From contig CAJGDX010000115.1 of NCBI GenBank assembly GCA_904502185.1, positions 1 to 5,285 of the forward strand: a stretch of 5,285 nt of DNA, read 5' to 3'. Each line of letters begins with the position of its first letter. Position 1 is the stretch's first letter. This stretch comes from an uncultured Bacteroidaceae bacterium (GTDB taxonomy: Bacteria; Bacteroidota; Bacteroidia; Bacteroidales; Bacteroidaceae). This document shows, in pieces, positions 1 through 5,285 of this stretch. Under the pieces are notes generated by a model. The model was given only the letters and a program-made list of their open reading frames with translations, made no database searches and was not told the origin of the DNA. The position numbers were made by a program, and so were the translations under genes.

Positions 1-1292
1 TCGCAGTTCATGGGGTCCTTGTCGGAGCAGTCGGCCAGCTTACCGGGTAGTCCGCCGCCACTCATGGGGTTCTTGCGCTGTACGCTCTCGCGTGCCTTGC
101 GGGCTGCGATGCGGGCTGTTGCAGCAAGAATCACCTTGTCGACAATCATTTTTGCCTCTTTGGGATGCTCCTCGAGGTAGTAGGTAAGAGCCTCGCCCAC
201 AGCCTGATCGACTGCACCTGTAACCTCGTTGTTACCGAGCTTGGTCTTTGTCTGTCCCTCGAACTGAGGCTCGGCAACCTTCACCGAAATGACAGCTGTC
301 AGACCCTCGCGGAAGTCTTCACCAGAGATTTCAACTTTGGCCTTTTCGAGCGCCTTTGTGTCCTCGGCATATTTCTTGAGGGTTCTGGTAAGGGCACGAC
401 GGAAGCCTGCAAGGTGTGTTCCACCCTCTATAGTGTTGATGTTGTTTACGTATGAGTGAACATTTTCGCTGTATCCGTTGTTATAGAGGATTGCAGCCTC
501 GATGGGAATGTCCTGTTTTTCGGTGTTAAGGTATATCACGTCGCTTATAAGGGGGGTGCGTGACGAGTCGATATATTTAACGAATTCCTTAAGACCATCG
601 GTAGAATAGAATGTCTCGCTGCGATACTCGCCATTCTCATCGGCAAAGCGCTTGTCGGTGAGTGAGATTGAGATTCCTGCATTGAGGTATGCAAGTTCGC
701 GCAAACGGGCAGCGAGTATGTCGTATTTATACTCGGATACGATGAAAATGGTGTCATCGGGAGTAAAGGTCTGACGTGTTCCGCGCTGCGAGGTCTCGCC
801 CACCTGATGAACATCGTTAAGGGGCTTTCCGCATGAGTATTCCTGCTCGTATATCTTGCCATCGCGGAATACCTGTGTCTTCATGTGCTTGGAGAGTGCG
901 TTCACACATGATACACCCACACCGTGGAGACCACCTGATACTTTGTATGAGTCCTTGTTGAACTTACCTCCGGCATGAAGTACGGTCATTACAACCTCGA
1001 GTGCCGATTTATGCTCTTTCTCGTGCATGTCGACGGGAATACCGCGACCATTATCTTGTACTGTTATTGAATTTCCTTCGTTGATGCTTACATCAATATG
1101 GGTGCAATAGCCTGCCATCGCTTCGTCGATGGCATTGTCAACCACTTCGTACACAAGGTGGTGGAGTCCCTTTTCGCCAACGTCGCCAATGTACATTGCA
1201 GGGCGTTTGCGAACCGCCTCAAGTCCCTCGAGTACCTGAATACTGTCGGCAGAATAATTTGCTGCCGCACCAATGTTTTTCTCTTCGCTCAT
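1..1292 (-). CDS. gyrB: DNA gyrase subunit B, N-terminal part (cut by left window edge)
   Basis: GyrB is the ATPase subunit of DNA gyrase (A2B2), which introduces negative supercoils into cytoplasmic DNA. Reading down from the ATG at 1292-1290 gives 430 uninterrupted codons, starting MSEEKNIGAAANYSADSIQV. The GHKL ATPase domain has EVVDNAIDEA (Glu49 the likely catalytic base, Asn53 a Mg ligand), DNGRGIP (Asp80 contacts adenine) and the ATP-lid glycines GGLHGVG at 120-126. The transducer domain has GTHLAGFR and the QTK loop (Gln347, Lys349) that senses the gamma-phosphate. The reading ends in GGGLPGKLADCSDKDPMNC, the entry to TOPRIM, so the catalytic EGDSA motif and C-terminus lie outside the window (family length about 650 residues). 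The sequence reads as Bacteroidales GyrB rather than ParE. No Shine-Dalgarno precedes the start, which is usual in this phylum. It has its own promoter at 1323-1353 and no visible defects. Confidence 0.97.
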   Translation of the reverse strand, partial: MSEEKNIGAAANYSADSIQVLEGLEAVRKRPAMYIGDVGEKGLHHLVYEVVDNAIDEAMAGYCTHIDVSINEGNSITVQDNGRGIPVDMHEKEHKSALEVVMTVLHAGGKFNKDSYKVSGGLHGVGVSCVNALSKHMKTQVFRDGKIYEQEYSCGKPLNDVHQVGETSQRGTRQTFTPDDTIFIVSEYKYDILAARLRELAYLNAGISISLTDKRFADENGEYRSETFYSTDGLKEFVKYIDSSRTPLISDVIYLNTEKQDIPIEAAILYNNGYSENVHSYVNNINTIEGGTHLAGFRRALTRTLKKYAEDTKALEKAKVEISGEDFREGLTAVISVKVAEPQFEGQTKTKLGNNEVTGAVDQAVGEALTYYLEEHPKEAKMIVDKVILAATARIAARKARESVQRKNPMSGGGLPGKLADCSDKDPMNC

Positions 1293-1322
1293 GTGTGTGT
1301 TTTAATTGTCGGAATAACCGAA

Positions 1323-1353
1323 CAAAGGTAGTGAAAAAAGCTTTGTTGTGCAA
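1323..1353 (-). promoter_or_regulatory. Bacteroidetes-type promoter of gyrB
   Basis: On the minus strand TACCTTTG (1330-1323) matches the Bacteroidetes -7 consensus TAnnTTTG exactly. A TTG (1353-1351) lies exactly 20 bases upstream, where the -33 element is expected. Transcription would start near 1317-1320, giving a leader of roughly 25-28 bases before the gyrB ATG. The -7 element overlaps one arm of a 7-bp inverted repeat (AACAAAG 1321-1327, CTTTGTT 1341-1347). Assignment is by consensus and position only. Confidence 0.7.
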
Positions 1354-1451
1354 GATTTTCCTTATAAAATAACAGATGTTGACGTTTACCCTCTGTCACA
1401 AGGAGTATATTATGCTGTTCGAAAAGATATTTTCATGGATGAATAAGGCGC

Positions 1452-1490
1452 AAAAAAGAGCAATATAAGTTTGCGTACTTATATTTTGCC
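1452..1490 (-). terminator. Putative intrinsic terminator after the START-like gene
   Basis: About 26 bases past the START-like stop codon, the minus strand carries a perfect 9-bp inverted repeat, AATATAAGT (1485-1477) and ACTTATATT (1470-1462), around a 6-base loop. The stem can be extended by a GC/GC pair across a 2-base bulge, and a run of six T follows at 1457-1452. The stem is AT-rich and the T run is offset by two bases (TC), so this is a weaker terminator than the one after mutS. It would separate the START-like gene from gyrB, which has its own promoter. Confidence 0.5.
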
Positions 1491-1515
1491 ACTATGCGCA
1501 TATATTTGATGCCGA

Positions 1516-1896
1516 CTACATTCCTGTGGCACGACAGAAACGTTCCATCTGTGAATCCCAGATGCTTTTGGTATCCTCAACCTCGTCCTTCTCGGCAAAA
1601 TCGGTAATTTCCAGCATATGTTGTCTGACCATTTCGTTGTAGGTTATGCGCATTTCAAAAAAACATTGCTGTTCGTCGTCCTCCCATCTGAAACGCACAT
1701 ACACACCATTGCGCTGTGCAATGAGGCTGGCTCTGCGATGCTCGGTCTTTCCCCAATAAAAATCGAATGATTTTCCCGTTGCTTCCACACGGTCGGCAAA
1801 CCATATAGATAGACCCTGAGGTGTGCCTATCGTACGCCATATCATATTGGCGCTACCTTTCAACGGGTATTCGATACGTATCGTCTCTTTGTTCAT
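1516..1896 (-). CDS. START-like (SRPBCC-fold) domain protein, 126 aa
   Basis: This is a complete small cytoplasmic protein with no signal peptide or membrane segment. It resembles the START-like family conserved as a single-domain protein across Bacteroidetes (I believe Pfam START_2, related to the AHSA1/SRPBCC helix-grip fold). Characteristic segments are IEYPLKGSANMIWRTIGTPQGLSIWFAD (residues 9-35, given here in part as IEYPL and WFAD), WGKTEHRRASL (48-58), VRFRWEDDE (67-75), FEMRITYNEM, LEITDFAEKDE and the C-terminal helix SIWDSQMERF. The order of strands with a long final helix fits a ligand-binding helix-grip domain, but no catalytic residues are evident and the ligand is unknown. The length is normal for the family. 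The ATG at 1896-1894 was chosen because the conserved N-terminus begins directly after it; no Shine-Dalgarno is seen. It is divergent from mutS and lies upstream of gyrB on the same strand, with a probable terminator between. Family confidence is high; function is unknown. Confidence 0.9.
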   Translation of the reverse strand: MNKETIRIEYPLKGSANMIWRTIGTPQGLSIWFADRVEATGKSFDFYWGKTEHRRASLIAQRNGVYVRFRWEDDEQQCFFEMRITYNEMVRQHMLEITDFAEKDEVEDTKSIWDSQMERFCRATGM

Positions 1897-1933
1897 CGTT
1901 CTATTGAATTTGTCTTATGTAGAATTAATTGTC

Positions 1934-1964
1934 GCAAGTTAATGACTTTTATTTGATTATGCAA
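1934..1964 (-). promoter_or_regulatory. Possible promoter of the START-like gene (weak match)
   Basis: On the minus strand TTG (1964-1962) is followed after 20 bases by TAACTTGC (1941-1934), a partial match to the -7 consensus TAnnTTTG (the final TG is not matched). It would give a leader of about 30 bases to the ATG at 1896. No exact TAnnTTTG is found on this strand in the divergent intergenic region, so this is the best candidate rather than a firm call. Confidence 0.3.
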
Positions 1965-2019
1965 TAGTCAAGTGCAAAATAATGTCCGTTGCCATTTTTT
2001 TTGATTTTACGGAAGCTTT

Positions 2020-2050
2020 TTGTGAGTTACGAATTATTTGACTAAATTTG
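2020..2050 (+). promoter_or_regulatory. Bacteroidetes-type promoter of mutS
   Basis: TAAATTTG (2043-2050) matches the -7 consensus TAnnTTTG exactly. TTG at 2020-2022, inside a TTTTTG run, lies 20 bases upstream as the -33 element. The expected transcription start is about 2054-2057, giving a leader near 50 bases before the mutS ATG. The geometry is the same as at the gyrB promoter, which supports both calls. Confidence 0.7.
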
Positions 2051-2062
2051 CATTATTATAGC

Positions 2063-2082
2063 AACCCCGAAGAGGGTTTTTT
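2063..2082 (+). promoter_or_regulatory. Terminator-like hairpin in the mutS leader
   Basis: AACCC (2063-2067) pairs with GGGTT (2074-2078) around a 6-base loop, followed by four more T (2079-2082), so that GGG is followed by six T in total. It begins within about 10 bases of the predicted transcription start and ends about 20 bases before the ATG. It has the shape of a short intrinsic terminator or attenuator, or it could be a 5' stabilising hairpin. A 5-bp stem is weak, so any regulatory role is inference. Confidence 0.35.
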
Positions 2083-2103
2083 GTTCACACAATATTCAGA
2101 AAA

Positions 2104-4725
2104 ATGGCAGAAAAAGATATAGCGCTGACCCCCATGATGAAACAGTTTACCGAGTTTAAGGCAAAACACCCGGATGCTGTGCTGTTGTTCCGTTGCGGCG
2201 ATTTCTACGAGACATATTCCACCGATGCCATAATAGCATCGGAGATTTTGGGTATCACACTCACGAAACGTTCGAACGGTAAGGGTGCAGCTGCTGCGCT
2301 GGAGATGGCAGGCTTTCCTTTTCATGCCCTCGACACCTACCTGCCCAAGTTGATTCGTGCCGGACGCAGGGTTGCCATCTGCGACCAGCTGGAGGACCCC
2401 AAACTGACAAAGAAACTTGTCAAGCGAGGAATAACGGAACTTGTAACCCCCGGAGTCTCCATCAACGACAATGTGCTGAACTACAAGGAAAACAACTTCC
2501 TGGCTGCCGTACACTTCGGAAAGTCGATGTGCGGAGTAGCATTTCTCGACATATCAACAGGTGAGTTTCTGACAGCCGAAGGAACATTCGATTACATCGA
2601 CAAACTGCTGGTAAATTTCCGTCCGAAAGAGGTTCTTTTCGAACGCGGACAGAAACGCCGTTTCGAAGAAAGTTTCGGTACAAAATATCTTGTATATGAA
2701 CTTGACGACTGGGTGTTTACCGACGAATTTGCCAAGGAACGGCTGACAAAGCATTTCGAAACCAAAAACCTGAAAGGATTCGGAATTTCGCATCTGAAAA
2801 GCGGCATCATAGCCTCGGGTGCCATACTCCACTACCTGAGCGTGACACTGCATACACAAATATCACACATACGCAACATTTCGCGTATAGAAGAGGAGCG
2901 ATACGTGCGTCTGGACAAATTCACCATACGCAGTCTGGAACTTCTCGACAGCATGCACGAGGGCGGCACTCCCCTACTCTCGGTCATCGACCGCACCAAG
3001 ACAGCCATGGGCGCACGACTGCTGAAACGCTGGATGGTCTTCCCGCTGAAGGACAAAAAACCGATAGAAGAGCGTCTCGACGTGGTTGAATACTATTTCC
3101 GTGAACCTGAGTTCCGTAGTATTGTCGAGGAGAATCTTCATATGATAGGCGACCTTGAACGCATAATATCGAAAGTGGCTGCCGGACGTGTGTCGCCACG
3201 CGAACTTGTGCAGCTGAAGCTTGCACTTCAGGCAGTGGAGCCTATTAAGGCAGCCTGCGAGGCATCGTCAAACGAAGTGTTGCAACACATTGGTTCACAA
3301 CTGGATTGCTGCGCCGAAATAAGAGACCGCATAGCACGTGAAATTGTCCCCGAGCCACCCCTGCTGCTAAACAAAGGAGGAGTGGTAGCCGACGGAGTGA
3401 GTGACGCACTTGACGAGCTTCGCGCAATCTCTTACAACGGCAAGGATTATCTGTTGCAGATACAGCAACGCGAGAGCGAGCGAACCTCTATACCCAGCCT
3501 GAAAATCGCCTTCAACAGCGTATTCGGATACTACATAGAGGTGCGCAACACCTACAAAGACAATGTTCCCCCCGAATGGATACGCAAACAGACGCTTGTA
3601 AATGCCGAACGCTACATTACTCAGGAGCTGAAGGAGTACGAAGAAAAAATCCTCGGCGCCGAAGAGAAAATAATGTCGCTCGAGACACAGATATACAACG
3701 ACCTCGTATGCGACCTTGCGGCATACATCCCTGCAATACAGGTGGATGCAATGCAACTGGCACGCCTCGACGTACTGCTGTCATTTGCCGAGATATCAAG
3801 AGCTTACAGATACATACGTCCACAAATTTCAGAGGACGACATTCTTGACATAAAGAGCGGACGCCACCCTGTAATCGAGCGTCAGATGGCTGTGGGAGAA
3901 GAGTATGTCCCCAACGACCTCTATCTCGACACCGAACGCCAGCAGATAATCATAGTCACCGGTCCCAACATGGCAGGTAAGTCTGCCCTGCTGCGCCAGA
4001 CGGCACTCATCACCCTGCTGGCACAGATAGGATGTTTCGTTCCTGCCGACAGCGCCAAGATAGGCATTGTCGACAAGATATTCACCCGCGTGGGAGCCAG
4101 CGACAACATCTCGGCAGGTGAGTCGACCTTCATGGTGGAGATGACCGAAGCAGCCAACATACTGAATAATCTGTCGCCTCACAGCCTTGTACTTTTCGAC
4201 GAGCTTGGACGCGGAACATCGACATACGACGGAATGTCAATAGCATGGGCCATCGTGGAATTCATTCACGAATTTCAGCGAGGCAGGGCAAGAACCCTCT
4301 TTGCCACACACTACCACGAGCTTAACGAAATGGAGAAGAGCTTCTCGCGCATAAGGAACTTCAATGTATCGGTACACGAAAAGGATGGTCGCGTCATATT
4401 CCTGAGAAAACTGCTCCCCGGCGGCAGCGAACACTCTTTCGGTATTCACGTTGCAAAGCTTGCAGGCATGCCCAAAAGCATTGTCAAACGTTCGGAACAG
4501 ATACTCTCGCAGCTTGAATCATCGAACGGCAAGGGCGAGATTAAAGGTGTTGCTGCCGACATTGCCGACACACGCGAAGGCATGCAACTGAACTTTTTCC
4601 AGCTCGACGACCCTATTCTTTCACAGATACGTGATGAGATTCTGAATATCGACGTAAACAACCTGACACCGCTCGAAGCGCTTAACAAGCTGAGCGATAT
4701 AAAGAAGATTGTTAAAGGTAAATAG
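2104..4725 (+). CDS. mutS: DNA mismatch repair protein MutS
   Basis: MutS binds base mismatches and small loops in DNA and, after ATP exchange, recruits MutL to start methyl-independent mismatch repair. The 873 residues are full length for the Bacteroidetes family. Domain I carries the mismatch-reading GDFYE motif (Phe34 wedge, Glu36). The connector (about 135-260) and core/lever (about 280-590) follow, with the DNA clamp near 455-545 starting after FGYYIEVRNTY. The ATPase domain has Walker A GPNMAGKS (620-627, Lys626), signature SAGESTFMVEM (670-680), Walker B LVLFDE (695-700) with GRGTST, and the H-loop ATHYHEL (734-740). MQLNFF (827-832) resembles a beta-clamp binding motif. The C-terminus LTPLEALNKLSDIKK matches the dimer/tetramer helix of MutS. 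Walker A has Ala where E. coli has Gly, and the next residue is Ala rather than Thr; I recall this as usual in Bacteroidales. The ATG at 2104 is directly followed by conserved N-terminal sequence; no Shine-Dalgarno is present. No mutL is adjacent. Confidence 0.98.
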   Translation: MAEKDIALTPMMKQFTEFKAKHPDAVLLFRCGDFYETYSTDAIIASEILGITLTKRSNGKGAAAALEMAGFPFHALDTYLPKLIRAGRRVAICDQLEDPKLTKKLVKRGITELVTPGVSINDNVLNYKENNFLAAVHFGKSMCGVAFLDISTGEFLTAEGTFDYIDKLLVNFRPKEVLFERGQKRRFEESFGTKYLVYELDDWVFTDEFAKERLTKHFETKNLKGFGISHLKSGIIASGAILHYLSVTLHTQISHIRNISRIEEERYVRLDKFTIRSLELLDSMHEGGTPLLSVIDRTKTAMGARLLKRWMVFPLKDKKPIEERLDVVEYYFREPEFRSIVEENLHMIGDLERIISKVAAGRVSPRELVQLKLALQAVEPIKAACEASSNEVLQHIGSQLDCCAEIRDRIAREIVPEPPLLLNKGGVVADGVSDALDELRAISYNGKDYLLQIQQRESERTSIPSLKIAFNSVFGYYIEVRNTYKDNVPPEWIRKQTLVNAERYITQELKEYEEKILGAEEKIMSLETQIYNDLVCDLAAYIPAIQVDAMQLARLDVLLSFAEISRAYRYIRPQISEDDILDIKSGRHPVIERQMAVGEEYVPNDLYLDTERQQIIIVTGPNMAGKSALLRQTALITLLAQIGCFVPADSAKIGIVDKIFTRVGASDNISAGESTFMVEMTEAANILNNLSPHSLVLFDELGRGTSTYDGMSIAWAIVEFIHEFQRGRARTLFATHYHELNEMEKSFSRIRNFNVSVHEKDGRVIFLRKLLPGGSEHSFGIHVAKLAGMPKSIVKRSEQILSQLESSNGKGEIKGVAADIADTREGMQLNFFQLDDPILSQIRDEILNIDVNNLTPLEALNKLSDIKKIVKGK

Positions 4726-4754
4726 GATTTCTGTTCCTATACATTAATTATAGC

Positions 4755-4794
4755 ATAAACAGCTGCCTGAGGGTAGCTGTTTATTTCTTTATTA
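4755..4794 (+). terminator. Strong intrinsic terminator of mutS
   Basis: Thirty bases after the mutS stop, ATAAACAGCTGCC (4755-4767) pairs with GGTAGCTGTTTAT (4772-4784) over 13 positions (one G-T wobble) around a TGAG tetraloop. A T-rich tail, TTTCTTTATT, follows. This is a textbook Rho-independent terminator and ends the mutS transcript; the opposite strand has no comparable T tract. Confidence 0.88.
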
Positions 4795-4837
4795 CAAAAT
4801 TATTTTAGTAGATATAATTGAGAGTGTTTATTCTGTT

Positions 4838-4900
4838 GATTGAGGGTATAAAATCTTATAGTCTACTGTCAATTTTACCCTTAATCTTTGGTTGCAGTAG
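4838..4900 (+). other. Structured non-coding segment: long imperfect hairpin, possible pseudoknot
   Basis: Positions 4838-4852 (GATTGAGGGTATAAA) can pair with 4873-4886 (TTTTACCCTTAATC) over 14 pairs, including one G-T wobble and one bulged T at 4849, around a 20-base loop. Inside the loop CTACTG (4863-4868) is exactly complementary to CAGTAG (4895-4900) downstream, which would give an H-type pseudoknot. The 8-base linker crossing a 14-bp stem is short, so the two pairings may be alternatives. No gene is visible in 4786-4919, and no exact promoter with a -33 partner drives it. It could be the flank of the repeat element that follows, or a small RNA; its identity is not known. Confidence 0.35.
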
Positions 4901-4919
4901 TTTAAGGTAGTATTCTCTA

Positions 4920-5181
4920 TTATGTTCTTTTGCCGGGCAAAAGAACATAAAGCCCCGGCACACGGGACGCAGCAGGCGGCTCTGCCTTTGTTCAGAAGTT
5001 GCCTAAAGGCAACATTCTTCAGTCGGTGGCGAGCCTTGTCGCTCGAGTCTTATCGTCTGTTTTTCGGGCGTTGCGGAACTCACTCGGTTATCTGCGCAAG
5101 CGCATATAACCAACGTTCAAACAGTCCTCACGCTTAATCCGAAAAACAGACGGTCTCTCTCTGTGCTGCTTACGGTGCCGG
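4920..5181. repeat. Palindrome-rich intergenic element (likely dispersed repeat family)
   Basis: This is a dense array of inverted repeats. TTATGTTCTTTTGCC (4920-4934) mirrors GGCAAAAGAACATAA (4936-4950) about one central base. Small hairpins follow: CCCG/CGGG (4954-4966), AGGC/GCCT (4974-4987), GTTGCC-TAAA-GGCAAC (4998-5013) and CGAGC/GCTCG (5030-5045). A 14-bp perfect repeat, CGTCTGTTTTTCGG (5054-5067) and CCGAAAAACAGACG (5139-5152), encloses a hairpin at 5086-5111. An outer pair, CCGGCAC (4955-4961) and GTGCCGG (5175-5181), brackets most of it. It appears more GC-rich than the AT-rich DNA on both sides. From memory, very similar sequence recurs between genes in Bacteroidales genomes, which suggests a REP/MITE-like family; I cannot verify this here. 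A 71-codon reading frame (4922-5137) starts inside the palindrome and is probably not a gene. Exact ends are uncertain and no target duplication is seen. Confidence 0.7.
5054..5152. repeat. 14-bp inverted repeat enclosing a nested hairpin
   Basis: CGTCTGTTTTTCGG (5054-5067) and CCGAAAAACAGACG (5139-5152) are exact reverse complements 71 bases apart. Inside, CGTTG (5069-5073) pairs with CAACG (5111-5115). GGTTAT (5086-5091) pairs with ATAACC (5106-5111), topped by TGCGC-AA-GCGCA (5093-5104) after one mismatch; the two inner pairings share base 5111. As RNA or single-stranded DNA this could fold into one long branched arm. It is the right half of the palindrome-rich element. Confidence 0.75.
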
Positions 5182-5194
5182 ATGGATTTTAGAT

Positions 5195-5224
5195 TACTTT
5201 TGCTGATTATATACAGCAAAGATA
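5195..5224. promoter_or_regulatory. Inverted repeat with facing -7-like elements
   Basis: TTTGCTG (5199-5205) and CAGCAAA (5214-5220) form a 7-bp inverted repeat with an 8-base AT spacer. The plus strand reads TACTTTTG (5195-5202) and the minus strand reads TATCTTTG (5224-5217); both match TAnnTTTG. No good TTG lies about 20 bases upstream of either. The plus-oriented one could serve a gene starting at 5252. It may be an operator-like site or a coincidence in AT-rich DNA. Confidence 0.25.
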
Positions 5225-5251
5225 GATAAACAAACCTTGCCATTTGCAGGA

Positions 5252-5285
5252 ATGATTAATGGTAAATACTACCGTAGAATACAAA
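5252..5285 (+). CDS. Possible start of a gene running off the right edge
   Basis: An ATG at 5252 opens a frame, MINGKYYRRIQ, still open at the window end. The frame is also open upstream back to a TGA at 5204-5206. A candidate -7 element (5195-5202) would give a leader of about 45 bases, and mutS is already terminated, so a new transcription unit is plausible here. With only eleven codons the product cannot be named and the call may be wrong. Confidence 0.25.
   Translation, partial: MINGKYYRRIQ

Noticed and set aside
165..455. Plus-strand 96-codon frame opposite gyrB
   Set aside because: It is a shadow of the well-supported gyrB frame on the other strand, with no recognisable protein features.
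1412..1468. 18-codon plus-strand micro-ORF (MLFEKIFSWMNKAQKRAI) preceded by AAGGAG
   Set aside because: Shine-Dalgarno sites are little used in this phylum, no promoter is seen upstream, and the frame overlaps the T tract and one stem arm of the minus-strand terminator hairpin.
1466..1473. TAAGTTTG, an exact TAnnTTTG match on the plus strand
   Set aside because: It is part of the terminator stem and loop and points antisense into the START-like gene with no gene downstream; it is most likely chance.
2056..2514. Minus-strand 152-codon frame overlapping mutS
   Set aside because: It lies antisense to the conserved mismatch-binding domain of MutS and shows no family resemblance; it is a shadow frame.
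4795..4802. TAATTTTG on the minus strand just past the mutS terminator
   Set aside because: It matches TAnnTTTG but has no TTG about 20 bases upstream and would only make mutS antisense RNA.
4922..5137. 71-codon plus-strand reading frame (MFFCRAKEHKAPAHG...)
   Set aside because: It starts inside the perfect palindrome, spans several hairpins, has no ribosome site or promoter, and its composition (rich in Arg, Ser, Cys, His) looks like translated repeat DNA. Similar short hypothetical proteins in databases are probably the same repeat annotated as genes.
1..5285. CRISPR arrays, tRNA/rRNA genes, insertion sequences, defence or toxin-antitoxin genes
   Set aside because: I looked for regular direct repeats, cloverleaf-like segments and transposase-like frames on both strands and saw none that could be supported.

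Overview
This window looks like an ordinary chromosomal housekeeping stretch from a Bacteroidales bacterium (Bacteroides/Prevotella/Muribaculaceae-like). Three things point that way. GyrB and MutS carry segments characteristic of that order, such as GPNMAGKSALLRQ in MutS and SGGGLPGKLADCSDKDP in GyrB. The genes have A-rich upstream regions without a Shine-Dalgarno sequence. The two best promoters match the Bacteroidetes pattern of TTG near -33 and TAnnTTTG near -7.

Layout: (1) 1-1292, minus strand: the N-terminal two thirds of gyrB, cut by the left window edge just before the catalytic acid of the TOPRIM domain. (2) 1293-1515: the gyrB promoter and a terminator-like hairpin that separates gyrB from the next gene. 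(3) 1516-1896, minus strand: a small complete START-like (SRPBCC fold) protein of unknown ligand. (4) 1897-2103: a divergent intergenic region with a clear mutS promoter, a weaker promoter for the START-like gene, and a short U-tract hairpin in the mutS leader. (5) 2104-4725, plus strand: complete mutS, followed by a strong intrinsic terminator. (6) 4786-5285: about 500 bases with no convincing complete gene. It holds an imperfect hairpin (possible pseudoknot), then a compact palindrome-rich element of about 230-260 bases, then a possible promoter and gene start running off the right edge.

GyrB (supercoiling) and MutS (mismatch recognition) are both DNA-maintenance genes, but they are divergently transcribed with separate promoters, so nothing indicates joint regulation. 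The part most worth a second look is the region downstream of mutS. The palindromic element has a perfect 15+1+15 base palindrome at its left end, a series of small hairpins, and a 14-bp inverted repeat enclosing another hairpin. It resembles a dispersed intergenic repeat family of this order rather than a coding gene. I see no strong evidence for a novel multi-gene system.
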